A stretch of 13,808 bases of DNA from Bordetella parapertussis (GCA_945870465.1 CAMBSS010000117.1:1-13808), one strand, 5' to 3'. Positions 1 through 7,718 are shown, numbered from the stretch's first letter. A program made the numbers and translations. The notes: generated by a model from the letters alone, not told the origin.

Positions 1-432
1 TCCACTTGAATGGTTATCCGTATGGAGCTCGCCAAATCCTTTAACAGTCCCATTGGCAAACTGTTCTTCTGCATTTTTATATAAACGCCTGAAAGTCCAG
101 TTTTCTTCATCTGTAAGAGCAGAAGCGCCACGACTGAAGAAAACTTCCATGAATTCAATTTGACCAATTGCAGGGATATATCGTTCTTTCAATTTATCTG
201 CAACATCAGCCCTATAGTCACCTACTGCACCACCCCATCTGACATTGTTCTTGTCCATTTGCTCCAGGAATGCAGCACTTGATGGTCCACCACGGGAGTA
301 AGTGTGCATGTGGACATCCGCAATTGGAATATTCTTGGCCAACTCCACTGATTCCGCACTGTGTTGTGCATATAAATTGGTAATAGCCAATAAAATTGAC
401 AACGAAGCTAACCAGAATCGTGAATATGTCAT
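1..432 (-). CDS. Exported amidohydrolase-family protein, N-terminal part only
   Basis: This is an open frame of 144 codons from an ATG at 432 that runs off the left edge, so the C-terminus is missing. Residues 1-22 form a signal peptide: a short n-region (MTYSR), a hydrophobic stretch and a likely cut after LYA, which predicts export. Residues 37-43 read PIADVHMH. The HxH pair after an aspartate at the end of a first strand is the metal-binding signature of the amidohydrolase superfamily, and the local look is closest to Amidohydro_2-type proteins. A second possible ligand region is GELHTDNH at 134-141. The remaining metal ligands and catalytic Asp would lie outside the window. An AGG eight nt before the ATG is a weak ribosome site. 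It lies 54 nt downstream of the serine hydrolase gene, on the same strand, and is probably co-transcribed. The substrate cannot be told. Confidence 0.72.
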   Translation of the reverse strand, partial: MTYSRFWLASLSILLAITNLYAQHSAESVELAKNIPIADVHMHTYSRGGPSSAAFLEQMDKNNVRWGGAVGDYRADVADKLKERYIPAIGQIEFMEVFFSRGASALTDEENWTFRRLYKNAEEQFANGTVKGFGELHTDNHSSG

Positions 433-486
433 TGAGCAAACCTGGTTTTTACTTTATTCAGATTAAACATTTGCCTGTGCTGACCA

Positions 487-1659
487 TTAATTTCTTTGCC
501 ACTTGGAAAATAAATCACCAACTTGATCCATGTAGCTTTCGCGGAAGCTTGTGACCACCAATATTCTTTCCTTTTCAGGATCAACTGCCACACGTTGACC
601 ACCATAGCCTAGCCACCAATAAGAGATGCGTGGGCCACTTGTATTGATCCAGGTTTGATAGCCATATGCTCGATGCAAACGACCAACGCTGCCATGGTTG
701 GGAATCTGGGGACTGGTAGCATCATTCATAAACTGCTGCTGGCAAGTGGTGCCTGACTTCTTCAGTTTGATGGTGTACATGGCCAGTCGTGCCCAATCAC
801 GGCTTACCGCACTAAAGCCAGCTTGTGCAATGGCCTTGTTATCTTTATCCAGCAACCAGAATCCTGCACTTTCAGCACCAATTCTGCTCCAAATTTGTTG
901 TTCAAATTGCTTGATAAAACCGCCGTTTTTATCAACGATATTGGAAAGTGCAAGAGTATCCGTGCCAGAGTATCTAAATTCCTTACCGCTGGAAATATCC
1001 CTCTCTTTAACCTTGTGCAAATACTCAACGCCTGACAATTGCTGTGAACGCGCCATTTGCCAACCATCACAATCTATACCATTTGTGCAATTATCTTTTC
1101 TGAACAAATGATCGCCTGACGAAATTGCTTCTCTAACACCAGAACTCATCGTGAGTAAATTGCGTACAGTGGCCTCGCCATAAACCGTACCTTTCAATTC
1201 GTCACTGTAAATTTCAGCTTGCTGGTTGTAGTCAATCGCAGGGGTTTCACAATTGGCCAAACCCATGGTGTAAGCCGTCAGACTTTTGCTCATTGACCAG
1301 GAAAAGTTGGGGCGGTCTTCTCTTGCTGGTGCGTTATAGACTTCAAAGATGATTTTCCCTTGATCAACCAGCACCATACTGAGCAAGGGATTGTTATTGG
1401 CAATAGCTTGAGCCTGTCGAACTATGTCAATTTCTTTTCCTTGCGGCTCTCGTCTTGGCAATGGCGATGGAGAAGTGCTTGGTGAAAAACGATAATTCCT
1501 GAACTCAGTTGCCATGTCACCAGCGGCACGGCGAGGTGTAACTTCAGCAGGTTGAGCGTTGGCGTATATGCTAGAAATCAAGAGTACGAATAGAATAAAA
1601 AACAATAACTTGTTAGCCGAATTTTCGAAAAAATCAATAAAAGGTAACATTAAATTCAT
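487..1659 (-). CDS. Exported serine hydrolase of the class C beta-lactamase / NylB-like family
   Basis: From the ATG at 1659 the protein has 390 residues. It has a hydrophobic segment (about 19-33) ending in ANA-Q, which looks like a signal peptide or membrane anchor with an unusually long n-region. The penicillin-binding fold motifs are visible: SMSK at 122-125 (nucleophile Ser122, general-base Lys125), YSG at 230-232, and GYGGQ at about 351-355 in the place of the KTG/HxG motif. This pattern fits beta-lactamase-related hydrolases such as esterases, D-aminopeptidases and 6-aminohexanoate-dimer hydrolases better than true AmpC enzymes. Four cysteines (Cys137 in the AxCET segment, Cys191, Cys197 and Cys306) could form disulfides outside the cytoplasm. 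An in-frame TTG at 1692 would add 11 residues, but the GAGG before it is too close; the start remains uncertain. Base composition is AT-rich, unlike the genes to the right. The reaction is probably ester or amide hydrolysis; the substrate is unknown. Confidence 0.8.
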   Translation of the reverse strand: MNLMLPFIDFFENSANKLLFFILFVLLISSIYANAQPAEVTPRRAAGDMATEFRNYRFSPSTSPSPLPRREPQGKEIDIVRQAQAIANNNPLLSMVLVDQGKIIFEVYNAPAREDRPNFSWSMSKSLTAYTMGLANCETPAIDYNQQAEIYSDELKGTVYGEATVRNLLTMSSGVREAISSGDHLFRKDNCTNGIDCDGWQMARSQQLSGVEYLHKVKERDISSGKEFRYSGTDTLALSNIVDKNGGFIKQFEQQIWSRIGAESAGFWLLDKDNKAIAQAGFSAVSRDWARLAMYTIKLKKSGTTCQQQFMNDATSPQIPNHGSVGRLHRAYGYQTWINTSGPRISYWWLGYGGQRVAVDPEKERILVVTSFRESYMDQVGDLFSKWQRN

Positions 1660-1695
1660 CTTTAAAATGGCTTTGCATGCTCTATCTCTCAACCT

Positions 1696-1851
1696 CTAAA
1701 GTTTTGCATTACTTTTACTGGTCGCTGAGTAAAGTGGTGTTCCCGCCGCCCCTAAATTGACGACCCGTGCCGATGGTGCATTGTCCAGTGGCTGTCGAAT
1801 GGCGGCGGTGGTCAAGCGCGGATCGGCACCACCTGCCGAATTGATAAAATT
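1696..1851 (-). other. Possible gene remnant in the spacer between prpE and the serine hydrolase gene
   Basis: The spacer 1660-1908 holds no convincing gene. Within it a 51-codon minus-strand frame without a start codon runs from just after a TAG (1852-1854) to a TAG at 1696-1698. It reads like ordinary protein (SAGGADPRLTTAAIRQPLDN and onward), and its base composition matches the GC-rich side. A plus-strand frame over the same bases (from about 1734 to the TAA near 1855) is also open, so chance in a short GC-rich stretch is possible. I do not recognise a family. I saw no intrinsic terminator after prpE: the short GAGA/TCTC pairing near 1880-1905 is not followed by a T-run. Confidence 0.2.
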
Positions 1852-1908
1852 CTAATCGGCGGTAACAACGTTGCGACCAGATAGAGAAAGGTTTTGCTCT
1901 CTCCCTTA

Positions 1909-3816
1909 TTATTTGGCCGTCATCGCAGCAACGGCAGCTCGTATCTGCTCGATGCCTGCCGGATCATCCAGCGTGGTCAGATCTCCCGGGTCGCGGCCTT
2001 CGGCGATCGCCTGGATACTGCGGCGCAGGACTTTACCAGAGCGTGTCTTGGGCAGCAGCGTCACGAAATGGACGCGCGCCGGACGCCCGATGGCGCCGAG
2101 CGATTTATCGACGGCCGCGAGCACTTCCTGCGCCATTGCCTCGCGTCCGGCGGCTGTCTCGATTTTGGTGGTGTCTTTGAGCACGGCAAACGCCAACGGC
2201 ACCTGGCCCTTGATCGCGTCCCGCACGCCAACCACCGCGACTTCGGCGATGTTGGGATGCCCGCTGAGCGCTTCTTCGATTTCACGCGTGCCGAGGCGAT
2301 GACCGGCGACATTGATGACGTCGTCGGTGCGACCGAGGATGAAATAATAACCGTCACTGTCGCGTATGCCCCAGTCAAACGTGGTGTAGATCAACTGGCC
2401 CCTGAAGCTCGTGAAGTAAGTCTGCACGAAGCGCTCATCCTGCCCCCACACCGTCGACATGCATCCGGGCGGCAGCGGCGGCACCACTGCAACCACGCCT
2501 TTCTCGTTCGCGCCGATCTCCTGCCCGGTGGTTTCGTCAAGCAATTTCACGTTGTAGCCGTAGGCGGGAAAGCTCGGGCTGCCGTATTTCGTTGGCGTCG
2601 CCTCGACCCCCGGCACGCACGACAGCAGTGCCCAACCCGTTTCGGTCTGCCAGTAATGGTCTATCACCGGCACGTTCAATGCCTCCGAAATCCAGCGTGC
2701 AGTCGGCTCGTCGAGCGGTTCGCCCGCCAGAAACAAATGGCGCAAGGTGCTGACGTCGTACTTGGCGAGATACGCGGGGTCCTGCTTTTTCAGCACGCGG
2801 ATCGCGGTCGGCGATGAAAACATCACAGTCACCTTGTGATCGGCAACGATTTTCCACCAGATGCCCGGATCGGGACGGATCGGCAAACCTTCGTACATCA
2901 CGCTCGCCATGCCATGGATCAGCGGGCCGTATACGATGTAGGAATGCCCGACCACCCAGCCAATGTCCGAGGTCGTGAACATCGCTTCGCCGGGTTTGCC
3001 GCAATAAATATGCTGCATGCTGGCGGCCAGCGCGACTGCGTAACCGCCGGTATCGCGCTGCACGCCCTTGGGCTTGCCGGTGGTGCCCGAGGTGTAAAGA
3101 ATATACGAGGGCTCGCTCGCTTCCAGCCACACCACCGGCACCTGCGCAGTCATCTGCTGTGCGCGCAACTGCGCGTAATCGAGATCGCGCCCCGCCACCC
3201 GGTTGAAGTCCTTGTCGATACCGCGATTCACAATCACAACGTGCTGCGGCGGGTGCTCTGACAGGCGGATAGCCTCGTCGACCAGCCCTTTATAGGGAAT
3301 CGCTTTACCGCCGCGCATGCCCGCATCCGCGGTGAACATGAGCCTGGGTTTCGCATCGTCGATGCGCGAAGCAAGGCTGTGCGCGGCAAACCCGCCGAAT
3401 ACGACCGAGTGGATCGCGCCGAGCCGCACGCACGCCAGCATCGCGAACACTGCTTCCGGCACCATCGGCATGTAAATCAGGATGCGGTCGCCCTTGCCCA
3501 CGCCGAGTGCGCGCAGCACCGCGGCGCAGCGGTTGACCTCGGTATGCAGTTCGCGGAACGTGTAGGTCGTGTTCTGGCCGGTCTCGGTCGAAATAAAGAT
3601 CAGCGCGTTCTGCTCTGCGCGGTCCTTGAGATGGCGGTCGACCGCGTTGTGGCACAGATTGGTTTCGCCGCCGACGAACCAGCGCGCGAACGGCGGCCGG
3701 CTGTAATCGAGGACCTTGCCGAAAGGTTTGTGCCAGTCGATCAGCTTGGCCTGCTCGCCCCAGAAGGCGTCGGGCGAGTCGATCGAGCGGCGGTGAAACT
3801 CCTTGTAACTGACCAT
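1909..3816 (-). CDS. prpE: Propionyl-CoA synthetase (propionate-CoA ligase)
   Basis: PrpE activates propionate with ATP through propionyl-adenylate to propionyl-CoA in the cytoplasm. The 635-residue length is normal for the Acs/PrpE branch of the ANL superfamily. Visible motifs are the phosphate loop YTSGTTGKPKG at 241-251, followed by the QRDTGGYA segment typical of PrpE; HYWQTETGW at 387-395; the hinge GRTDDVINVAGHR at 495-507; and PKTRSGK with Lys595, the residue that drives adenylation and is acetylated for control in this family. The QRDTGG and HYWQTETG versions favour PrpE over acetyl-CoA synthetase, but some activity on acetate or acrylate is possible. The ATG at 3816 is preceded by GGGGGAG at 3820-3826. 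The gene lies 48 nt after the acuI-like gene and ends the GC-rich gene run. No prpB, prpC or prpD is in the window, so the fate of propionyl-CoA (methylcitrate or methylmalonyl route) is not shown. Confidence 0.93.
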   Translation of the reverse strand: MVSYKEFHRRSIDSPDAFWGEQAKLIDWHKPFGKVLDYSRPPFARWFVGGETNLCHNAVDRHLKDRAEQNALIFISTETGQNTTYTFRELHTEVNRCAAVLRALGVGKGDRILIYMPMVPEAVFAMLACVRLGAIHSVVFGGFAAHSLASRIDDAKPRLMFTADAGMRGGKAIPYKGLVDEAIRLSEHPPQHVVIVNRGIDKDFNRVAGRDLDYAQLRAQQMTAQVPVVWLEASEPSYILYTSGTTGKPKGVQRDTGGYAVALAASMQHIYCGKPGEAMFTTSDIGWVVGHSYIVYGPLIHGMASVMYEGLPIRPDPGIWWKIVADHKVTVMFSSPTAIRVLKKQDPAYLAKYDVSTLRHLFLAGEPLDEPTARWISEALNVPVIDHYWQTETGWALLSCVPGVEATPTKYGSPSFPAYGYNVKLLDETTGQEIGANEKGVVAVVPPLPPGCMSTVWGQDERFVQTYFTSFRGQLIYTTFDWGIRDSDGYYFILGRTDDVINVAGHRLGTREIEEALSGHPNIAEVAVVGVRDAIKGQVPLAFAVLKDTTKIETAAGREAMAQEVLAAVDKSLGAIGRPARVHFVTLLPKTRSGKVLRRSIQAIAEGRDPGDLTTLDDPAGIEQIRAAVAAMTAK

Positions 3817-3864
3817 GCTCTCCCCCGATGTATTGACCTGTCTGCCGACCGGATTTGCCCTGTG

Positions 3865-4851
3865 CTAGTTTATTTTAACGACCACTCTGCCTTTGGTTTC
3901 CTGTTTGAGCATGGCCGCAAACGTTGCGGGCAATTGATCGAGCGTTATCGTCCGCACGATGTCCGTGAGATGGCGCGGCTTGAGATCGCTGCCCAGTCTT
4001 GCCCACACGCGACGGCGAATATCCATCGGCGTATAACCTGAATCGATCCCGATCAGCCGCACGCCGCGCAGAATGAACGGCAACACCGTCATGTTGAGTT
4101 CGATACCGCCGGCATTGCCGAAGCTCGCGATCAGTCCGCCCTGTTGCATGCTGCGCGTCAACGCGGACAATTGCTCACCGCCGACCGAATCGAAGGCCGC
4201 CGCCCACACGCCTTTTTCCATGGGCCTCGTGCCGAGCTTCAATACTTCGCGGCCCACCACTTCGGCAGCGCCGATTTTCCTGAGATAAGCGTGCTCGCTC
4301 TCTTTGCCGGTCACCGCGGTAATTTTGTAACCGCGCCCGGCCAGCATGTCGATGGCAATGCTCGCGCAGCCGCCGGTCGCACCGTTGACCACCACCTTGC
4401 CCTGCTCAGGCGTCATACCGTTATGTTCGAGCAGATGCACGGCCAGCGCCGACGTATAGCCGGCGGTGCCTATCGCCATCGCATCGAACAGCGTCAGCCC
4501 GGGCGGCAGCGCTACGACCCAGGCGGCCGGCACCCGCGCATAGCCAGCGTAACCGCCGTCGTGCGACATCGCGAAATCGTAGCTGGTGCAAATCACTTCG
4601 TCGCCGGGCTTGAAGCGGCTGTCGCTCGACGAAACCACGGTGCCGCTGCTGTCGATGCCGCCGACGCAGGGGTAGCGGCGCACGATCTTGCCGGCGCCGG
4701 TGCCTGCCAGCGCGTCCTTGAAATTGACGCTTGAATAGGCGACCTTGATGACGACTTCGCCGGCATCGAGTTCGTCCAGCGTCAGATCGACGAGACGCCC
4801 CTGGCCCTTACCGTTCTCCTCGAAGATGCGGTATGCCTTGAATTTTTCCAT
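3865..4851 (-). CDS. acuI: AcuI/YhdH-type NADPH-dependent acryloyl-CoA reductase (zinc-free MDR family)
   Basis: This is a 328-residue medium-chain dehydrogenase/reductase of the YhdH/YhfP/AcuI quinone-oxidoreductase branch. Members reduce acryloyl-CoA to propionyl-CoA with NADPH, which detoxifies acryloyl-CoA or serves 3-hydroxypropionate and DMSP use. Family signatures are SSVNFKDAL at 40-48, the YDFAMSHDGGYAGYARV segment at 91-107, GTAGYTSALAV at 128-138, and the dinucleotide loop VVVNGATGGCAS at 153-164. The structural-zinc cysteine cluster of alcohol dehydrogenases is absent, as expected. An in-frame TTG at 4866 would add five residues, but it overlaps the strong ribosome site GGGGGAG (4858-4864), six nt before the ATG at 4851, so 4851 is the start. 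The gene begins 26 nt after zapE and precedes prpE by 48 nt. That pairing supports a C3 acyl-CoA role, although the exact substrate is inferred. Confidence 0.85.
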   Translation of the reverse strand: MEKFKAYRIFEENGKGQGRLVDLTLDELDAGEVVIKVAYSSVNFKDALAGTGAGKIVRRYPCVGGIDSSGTVVSSSDSRFKPGDEVICTSYDFAMSHDGGYAGYARVPAAWVVALPPGLTLFDAMAIGTAGYTSALAVHLLEHNGMTPEQGKVVVNGATGGCASIAIDMLAGRGYKITAVTGKESEHAYLRKIGAAEVVGREVLKLGTRPMEKGVWAAAFDSVGGEQLSALTRSMQQGGLIASFGNAGGIELNMTVLPFILRGVRLIGIDSGYTPMDIRRRVWARLGSDLKPRHLTDIVRTITLDQLPATFAAMLKQETKGRVVVKIN

Positions 4852-4857
4852 GCTGGT

Positions 4858-4864
4858 CTCCCCC
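4858..4864 (-). promoter_or_regulatory. Ribosome binding site that fixes the acuI start
   Basis: The minus strand reads GGGGGAG, six nt before the ATG at 4851. The upstream in-frame TTG (4864-4866) overlaps this site, so it cannot be the start. An almost identical GGGGGAG lies before prpE at 3820-3826, which suggests the two genes are translated at similar strength. Confidence 0.7.
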
Positions 4865-4877
4865 AACGTTAATTGCT

Positions 4878-6017
4878 CTACGGCAAGTGCGGCTCACTCA
4901 GATAATCGCGCGTCTGCATCTCGATCAGGCGGCTGATGGTGCGCTCGAACTGGTCGCCGCCTGCCGCCCACGCATAAAGCTCGGCCGGCTGCACCGCCGC
5001 GGAAACGATCAGCTTCACGCGCCGGTCGTAAAACTCGTCGATCAGCCAGGTAAAGCGCCGCACGATGTCCGCCTCGTCGACCTTGAACTCGGGAATGCCC
5101 GACAACAGCACCGTATGATAGCGGCGCGCCAGTTCGATGTAGTCCGCCTTGCCGCGCGGGCCGTCGCACAACTCGCGGAAATCGAACCACGCCACCCCGC
5201 GCGCAAGCCGCCGCGAGTGGATGATACGCCCCTCGATCTCCAGCTCAGCGGATTCGGCCGACTCGTGGCGTGCGATGCCGATAAAGGCCTGCTCCAGCCG
5301 TTCGTCCGCGTTGTCGCCGATATGGTAAACGCCCGCGCGCTCAAGTTCACGCAAGCGATAGTCGGTGCCGCCGTCGACGTTGACCACTTGCAAATTCCGC
5401 TTCATGAGCTCGATGGCCGGCAGGAACTGGCTGCGCTGCAGGCCGTCTTTATACAATTGATCCGGATGCTGGTTGGACGTGGTGACCAGCACCACGCCGT
5501 GCGCGAACAGGCCTTCCAGCAGGCGCCGCATCAGCATGGCATCGGTGATATCGGTGACGTGGAATTCGTCGAGGCACAGCAGGCGAGTTTCCTTCGCCGT
5601 TTCGCGCGCGATGATGGCGAGCGGGTCTTCCTTGCCCTGGTGGCGGTTCAGTCCCTGGTGGACTTCCTGCATGAAACGGTGAAAGTGTATGCGCTTCTTG
5701 CGCGCGACTGGCGCGCAGTTGAAAAAGCTGTCCATCAGGAAGCTCTTGCCGCGGCCGACACCGCCCCACAGGTAGACGCCCTGCACGGTCTGCTTGCGCG
5801 CGAGCAGGCGAATCAGCGAAGCTTCCAGCCGCTCCAGCGCGATCAGGTCTTCGTAGACGCCCTGCAGGATCTGCAAAGCGGCGGCCTGCGATGCATCGAG
5901 CTCGAAACCGTGCTCCTGCCCGTGCTGCCGCACCCAGGCGGCAATGTCGGAGCTGTCTTCGGGAAGGGCAAAATGGCCGTAGCGGTTGGCAGCTCCGGCG
6001 CGCGCGTCCCCGTTCAT
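4878..6017 (-). CDS. zapE: Cell division / AFG1-type AAA+ ATPase ZapE
   Basis: ZapE is a peripheral, FtsZ-interacting ATPase linked to Z-ring stability under stress. It is the bacterial relative of mitochondrial AFG1/LACE1, which helps turnover of respiratory-complex subunits. The 379 residues match the usual length (about 375 in E. coli). Motifs are Walker A GGVGRGKS at 85-92, Walker B LLCLDE at 146-151 followed by FHVTDI, and the family stretch TSNQHPDQLYKDGLQRSQF at 180-198, which includes the sensor-1 Asn. The ATG at 6017 has no clear ribosome site. An in-frame TAG at 6027-6029 rules out a longer form, and a slightly later start is possible since residues 1-30 are the least family-like. 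zapE commonly sits next to the 2-oxoglutarate dehydrogenase genes in betaproteobacteria. Here it follows lpdA after a 175-nt spacer that holds an inverted repeat. Confidence 0.93.
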   Translation of the reverse strand: MNGDARAGAANRYGHFALPEDSSDIAAWVRQHGQEHGFELDASQAAALQILQGVYEDLIALERLEASLIRLLARKQTVQGVYLWGGVGRGKSFLMDSFFNCAPVARKKRIHFHRFMQEVHQGLNRHQGKEDPLAIIARETAKETRLLCLDEFHVTDITDAMLMRRLLEGLFAHGVVLVTTSNQHPDQLYKDGLQRSQFLPAIELMKRNLQVVNVDGGTDYRLRELERAGVYHIGDNADERLEQAFIGIARHESAESAELEIEGRIIHSRRLARGVAWFDFRELCDGPRGKADYIELARRYHTVLLSGIPEFKVDEADIVRRFTWLIDEFYDRRVKLIVSAAVQPAELYAWAAGGDQFERTISRLIEMQTRDYLSEPHLP

Positions 6018-6056
6018 CGGAACGCGCTACTAAAGGCGATCTCAAAAACAATTTGG

Positions 6057-6161
6057 AACCGCCGATGAACGCGGATGAACGCAGATAAGGTCAAGTGACT
6101 TGTCGTTGGTTCGCGATAAGGTCTGGAATTATATCGGCGTTATCCGCGTTTATCGGCGGTT
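6057..6161. repeat. Long imperfect inverted repeat in the lpdA-zapE spacer
   Basis: The left arm (6057-6088) and right arm (6129-6161) are near-perfect reverse complements of about 32 nt, separated by a 40-nt loop. Each arm begins at its outer end with AACCGCCGAT and carries a short internal repeat, GATGAACGCG in one arm and GATAAACGCG in the other. The same kind of sequence is seen as a dispersed intergenic palindrome in many bacterial genomes. No T-run follows on the minus strand, so it is not a classical terminator. As RNA it could protect or process the mRNA end after lpdA, which ends in two tandem TAG stops (6193-6195 and 6190-6192). The rest of the spacer 6018-6192 shows nothing else. 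Confidence 0.75.
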
Positions 6162-6192
6162 GCTTGTCGGGGTGGTGTTTTTAAGATGGCTA

Positions 6193-7617
6193 CTAGAAGT
6201 TCAACGTGCGCTTATCGACCGCGAGTGCTGCTTCCTTCATCGCCTCCGACAGGGAGGGATGAGCGTGGCAGATCAGCGCGATGTCCTCGCTCGATGCGCC
6301 GAACTCCATGGCGACCACCGCCTCGGCGATCAGCTCTGAAGCCATCGGCCCGATGATATGCACGCCGAGTATGCGGTCGGTTTTGGCGTCCGCCAGCATC
6401 TTGACCATGCCGGTGGTGTCGCCCAGCGCGCGCGCGCGGCCGTTGGCCATGAAAGGAAATGTGCCGGCGCGGTATTCGACGCCGGCCGCTTTGAGTTGCT
6501 GTTCGGTCTGGCCGACCCACGATATTTCCGGCGAGGTATAAATCACCCACGGCACGGTATTGAAATCGACGTGCCCGTGGCGTCCGGCAATGCGCTCGGC
6601 CACCGCGACGCCTTCTTCCTCGGCCTTGTGCGCCAGCATGGGCCCGCGCACCACGTCGCCGACCGCCCACACGTTGGCCACGTTCGTTTTGCAATCGCCG
6701 TCGACCGCGACAAAGCCGCGCTCGTCCAGCTTGAGCCCGATAGCGGCGGCTTCCAGCCCGGAGGTATTCGGCACGCGGCCGATGGAGACGATCAATTTGT
6801 CGAACGTCGCGCTTTGCGCGGCGCCCGCGCTGTCGTTGTATTCGACAACGACCGTTTTCTTGGCGGTGACTTTGGTGATCTTGACGCCGGTATGTATTGC
6901 CAGGCCCTGCTTGGTAAAAATCTTGGCGGCTTCCTTGGCGATCTGCTCGTCCACCGCGCCGAGAAAAACCGGCAGCGCTTCGAGTATCGTGACTTCAGCG
7001 CCCAGTCTGCGCCATACACTGCCCATTTCGAGCCCGATCACACCGGCGCCGATCACGCCGAGGCGTTTCGGCACTTCGCCGATAGCGAGCGCGCCAGTAT
7101 TGGAAAGTATGAGTTTCTCGTCGAAATCGGCGCCGGGCAGCGCGCGCGGATTGGAGCCCGTCGCGATGATGGCGTGTTTGGCGAGCAGGGTCTCCGCCGC
7201 TTTGCCCGTGACCTTTATCTCGCAGCCTTCGGTATCGGTTTTCACAAAACTGCCGCGACCGTGGAAAAACTCGACTTTGTTTTTCTTGAGCAGGTAAATG
7301 ATGCCGTCGTTATTCTGTTTGACGACCTTGTCCTTGCGCGCCAGCATCTGCCCGATATCGACGCTCAGCCCCTTGACCTGGATGCCGTGCTCCGCGAACT
7401 GGTGGCCGGCGTGCTCGAAATTCTCCGACGACTGCAGCAGCGCCTTGGACGGAATGCAGCCGACGTTGGTGCAGGTGCCGCCGAGCGCGGGCTTGCCGTC
7501 AGACGTGCTCGCTTCGTCTATACAGGCAGTTTTCAAACCCAGTTGGGCAGCCCGGATAGCAGCGATGTAGCCGCCGGGCCCGCCGCCGATCACTACGACG
7601 TCAAATGTTTTTGCCAT
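6193..7617 (-). CDS. lpdA: Dihydrolipoamide dehydrogenase, E3 of the 2-oxoglutarate dehydrogenase complex
   Basis: E3 reoxidises the dihydrolipoyl group on E2 and passes electrons through FAD and a redox disulfide to NAD+. The 474 residues are standard. Motifs are the FAD-binding [10 protein letters not shown] at 11-20; the active disulfide [13 protein letters not shown] with Cys49 and Cys54; NAD-binding [11 protein letters not shown] at 190-200; a second FAD segment [12 protein letters not shown]; and the C-terminal HAHPSLSE with the catalytic His453-Glu458 pair. The ATG at 7617 follows a purine-rich GAAAAGAAA. The gene stands directly after sucA-sucB and so probably serves this complex (the odhL position). 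It may also be shared with pyruvate dehydrogenase if no second E3 exists. It ends with two in-frame TAG codons in a row. Confidence 0.96.
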   Translation of the reverse strand: MAKTFDVVVIGGGPGGYIAAIRAAQLGLKTACIDEASTSDGKPALGGTCTNVGCIPSKALLQSSENFEHAGHQFAEHGIQVKGLSVDIGQMLARKDKVVKQNNDGIIYLLKKNKVEFFHGRGSFVKTDTEGCEIKVTGKAAETLLAKHAIIATGSNPRALPGADFDEKLILSNTGALAIGEVPKRLGVIGAGVIGLEMGSVWRRLGAEVTILEALPVFLGAVDEQIAKEAAKIFTKQGLAIHTGVKITKVTAKKTVVVEYNDSAGAAQSATFDKLIVSIGRVPNTSGLEAAAIGLKLDERGFVAVDGDCKTNVANVWAVGDVVRGPMLAHKAEEEGVAVAERIAGRHGHVDFNTVPWVIYTSPEISWVGQTEQQLKAAGVEYRAGTFPFMANGRARALGDTTGMVKMLADAKTDRILGVHIIGPMASELIAEAVVAMEFGASSEDIALICHAHPSLSEAMKEAALAVDKRTLNF

Positions 7618-7625
7618 TTTCTTTT

Positions 7626-7716
7626 CGTGAAAGGGTGAATGTGTGAAGAAGTGAACAGGCAGGAAGCTAGCGCGAACGCGCGCTCCTTCACTCTTTCACG
7701 CCTTTACTCCTTCACG
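7626..7716. repeat. Palindromic element built of GTGAA-type heptads in the sucB-lpdA spacer
   Basis: The 101-nt spacer is almost filled by an inverted repeat. The left arm (7626-7655) and the reverse complement of the right arm (7687-7716) share 23 of 30 bases. Both consist of a roughly seven-base unit of the form GTGAAnG repeated about four times. The mismatches are mostly A/G or C/T changes. The right arm ends two nt from the sucB stop codon. There is no T-run typical of a terminator. It may act as an mRNA stabiliser or processing hairpin, or simply be a dispersed repeat. Confidence 0.7.
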
Positions 7717-7718
7717 TT

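Noticed and set aside
218..439. Minus-strand 73-codon frame starting with an ATG at 439
   Set aside because: It overlaps in another frame the amidohydrolase that starts at 432. The latter has a signal peptide, an HxH motif and stays open to the edge, so the 73-codon frame is a shadow.
1851..1880. Possible integron attC-like site near the composition boundary
   Set aside because: AAC and GTT triplets are present, but the paired RYYYAAC/GTTRRRY cores and the flanking imperfect palindrome are not.
1870..1908. Possible intrinsic terminator after prpE
   Set aside because: Only about five bp of GAGA/TCTC pairing and no T-run on the minus strand.
1894..2817. Plus-strand frame of 307 codons opposite prpE
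   Set aside because: Antisense shadow; the opposite strand has full ANL-family motifs.
4887..6068. Plus-strand 393-codon frame opposite zapE
   Set aside because: Long antisense frames are common opposite GC-rich genes. The translation shows no motif, is rich in Arg, Ala, His and Val, and lies over a clear zapE.
6018..6192. Small coding frame in the lpdA-zapE spacer ending in the NADERR-like translation
   Set aside because: That peptide comes from reading the inverted repeat, a frequent source of false small proteins.
6358..7638. Plus-strand 426-codon frame opposite lpdA
   Set aside because: Antisense shadow of a gene with all E3 motifs. No domain signature, and no sign of selection visible.
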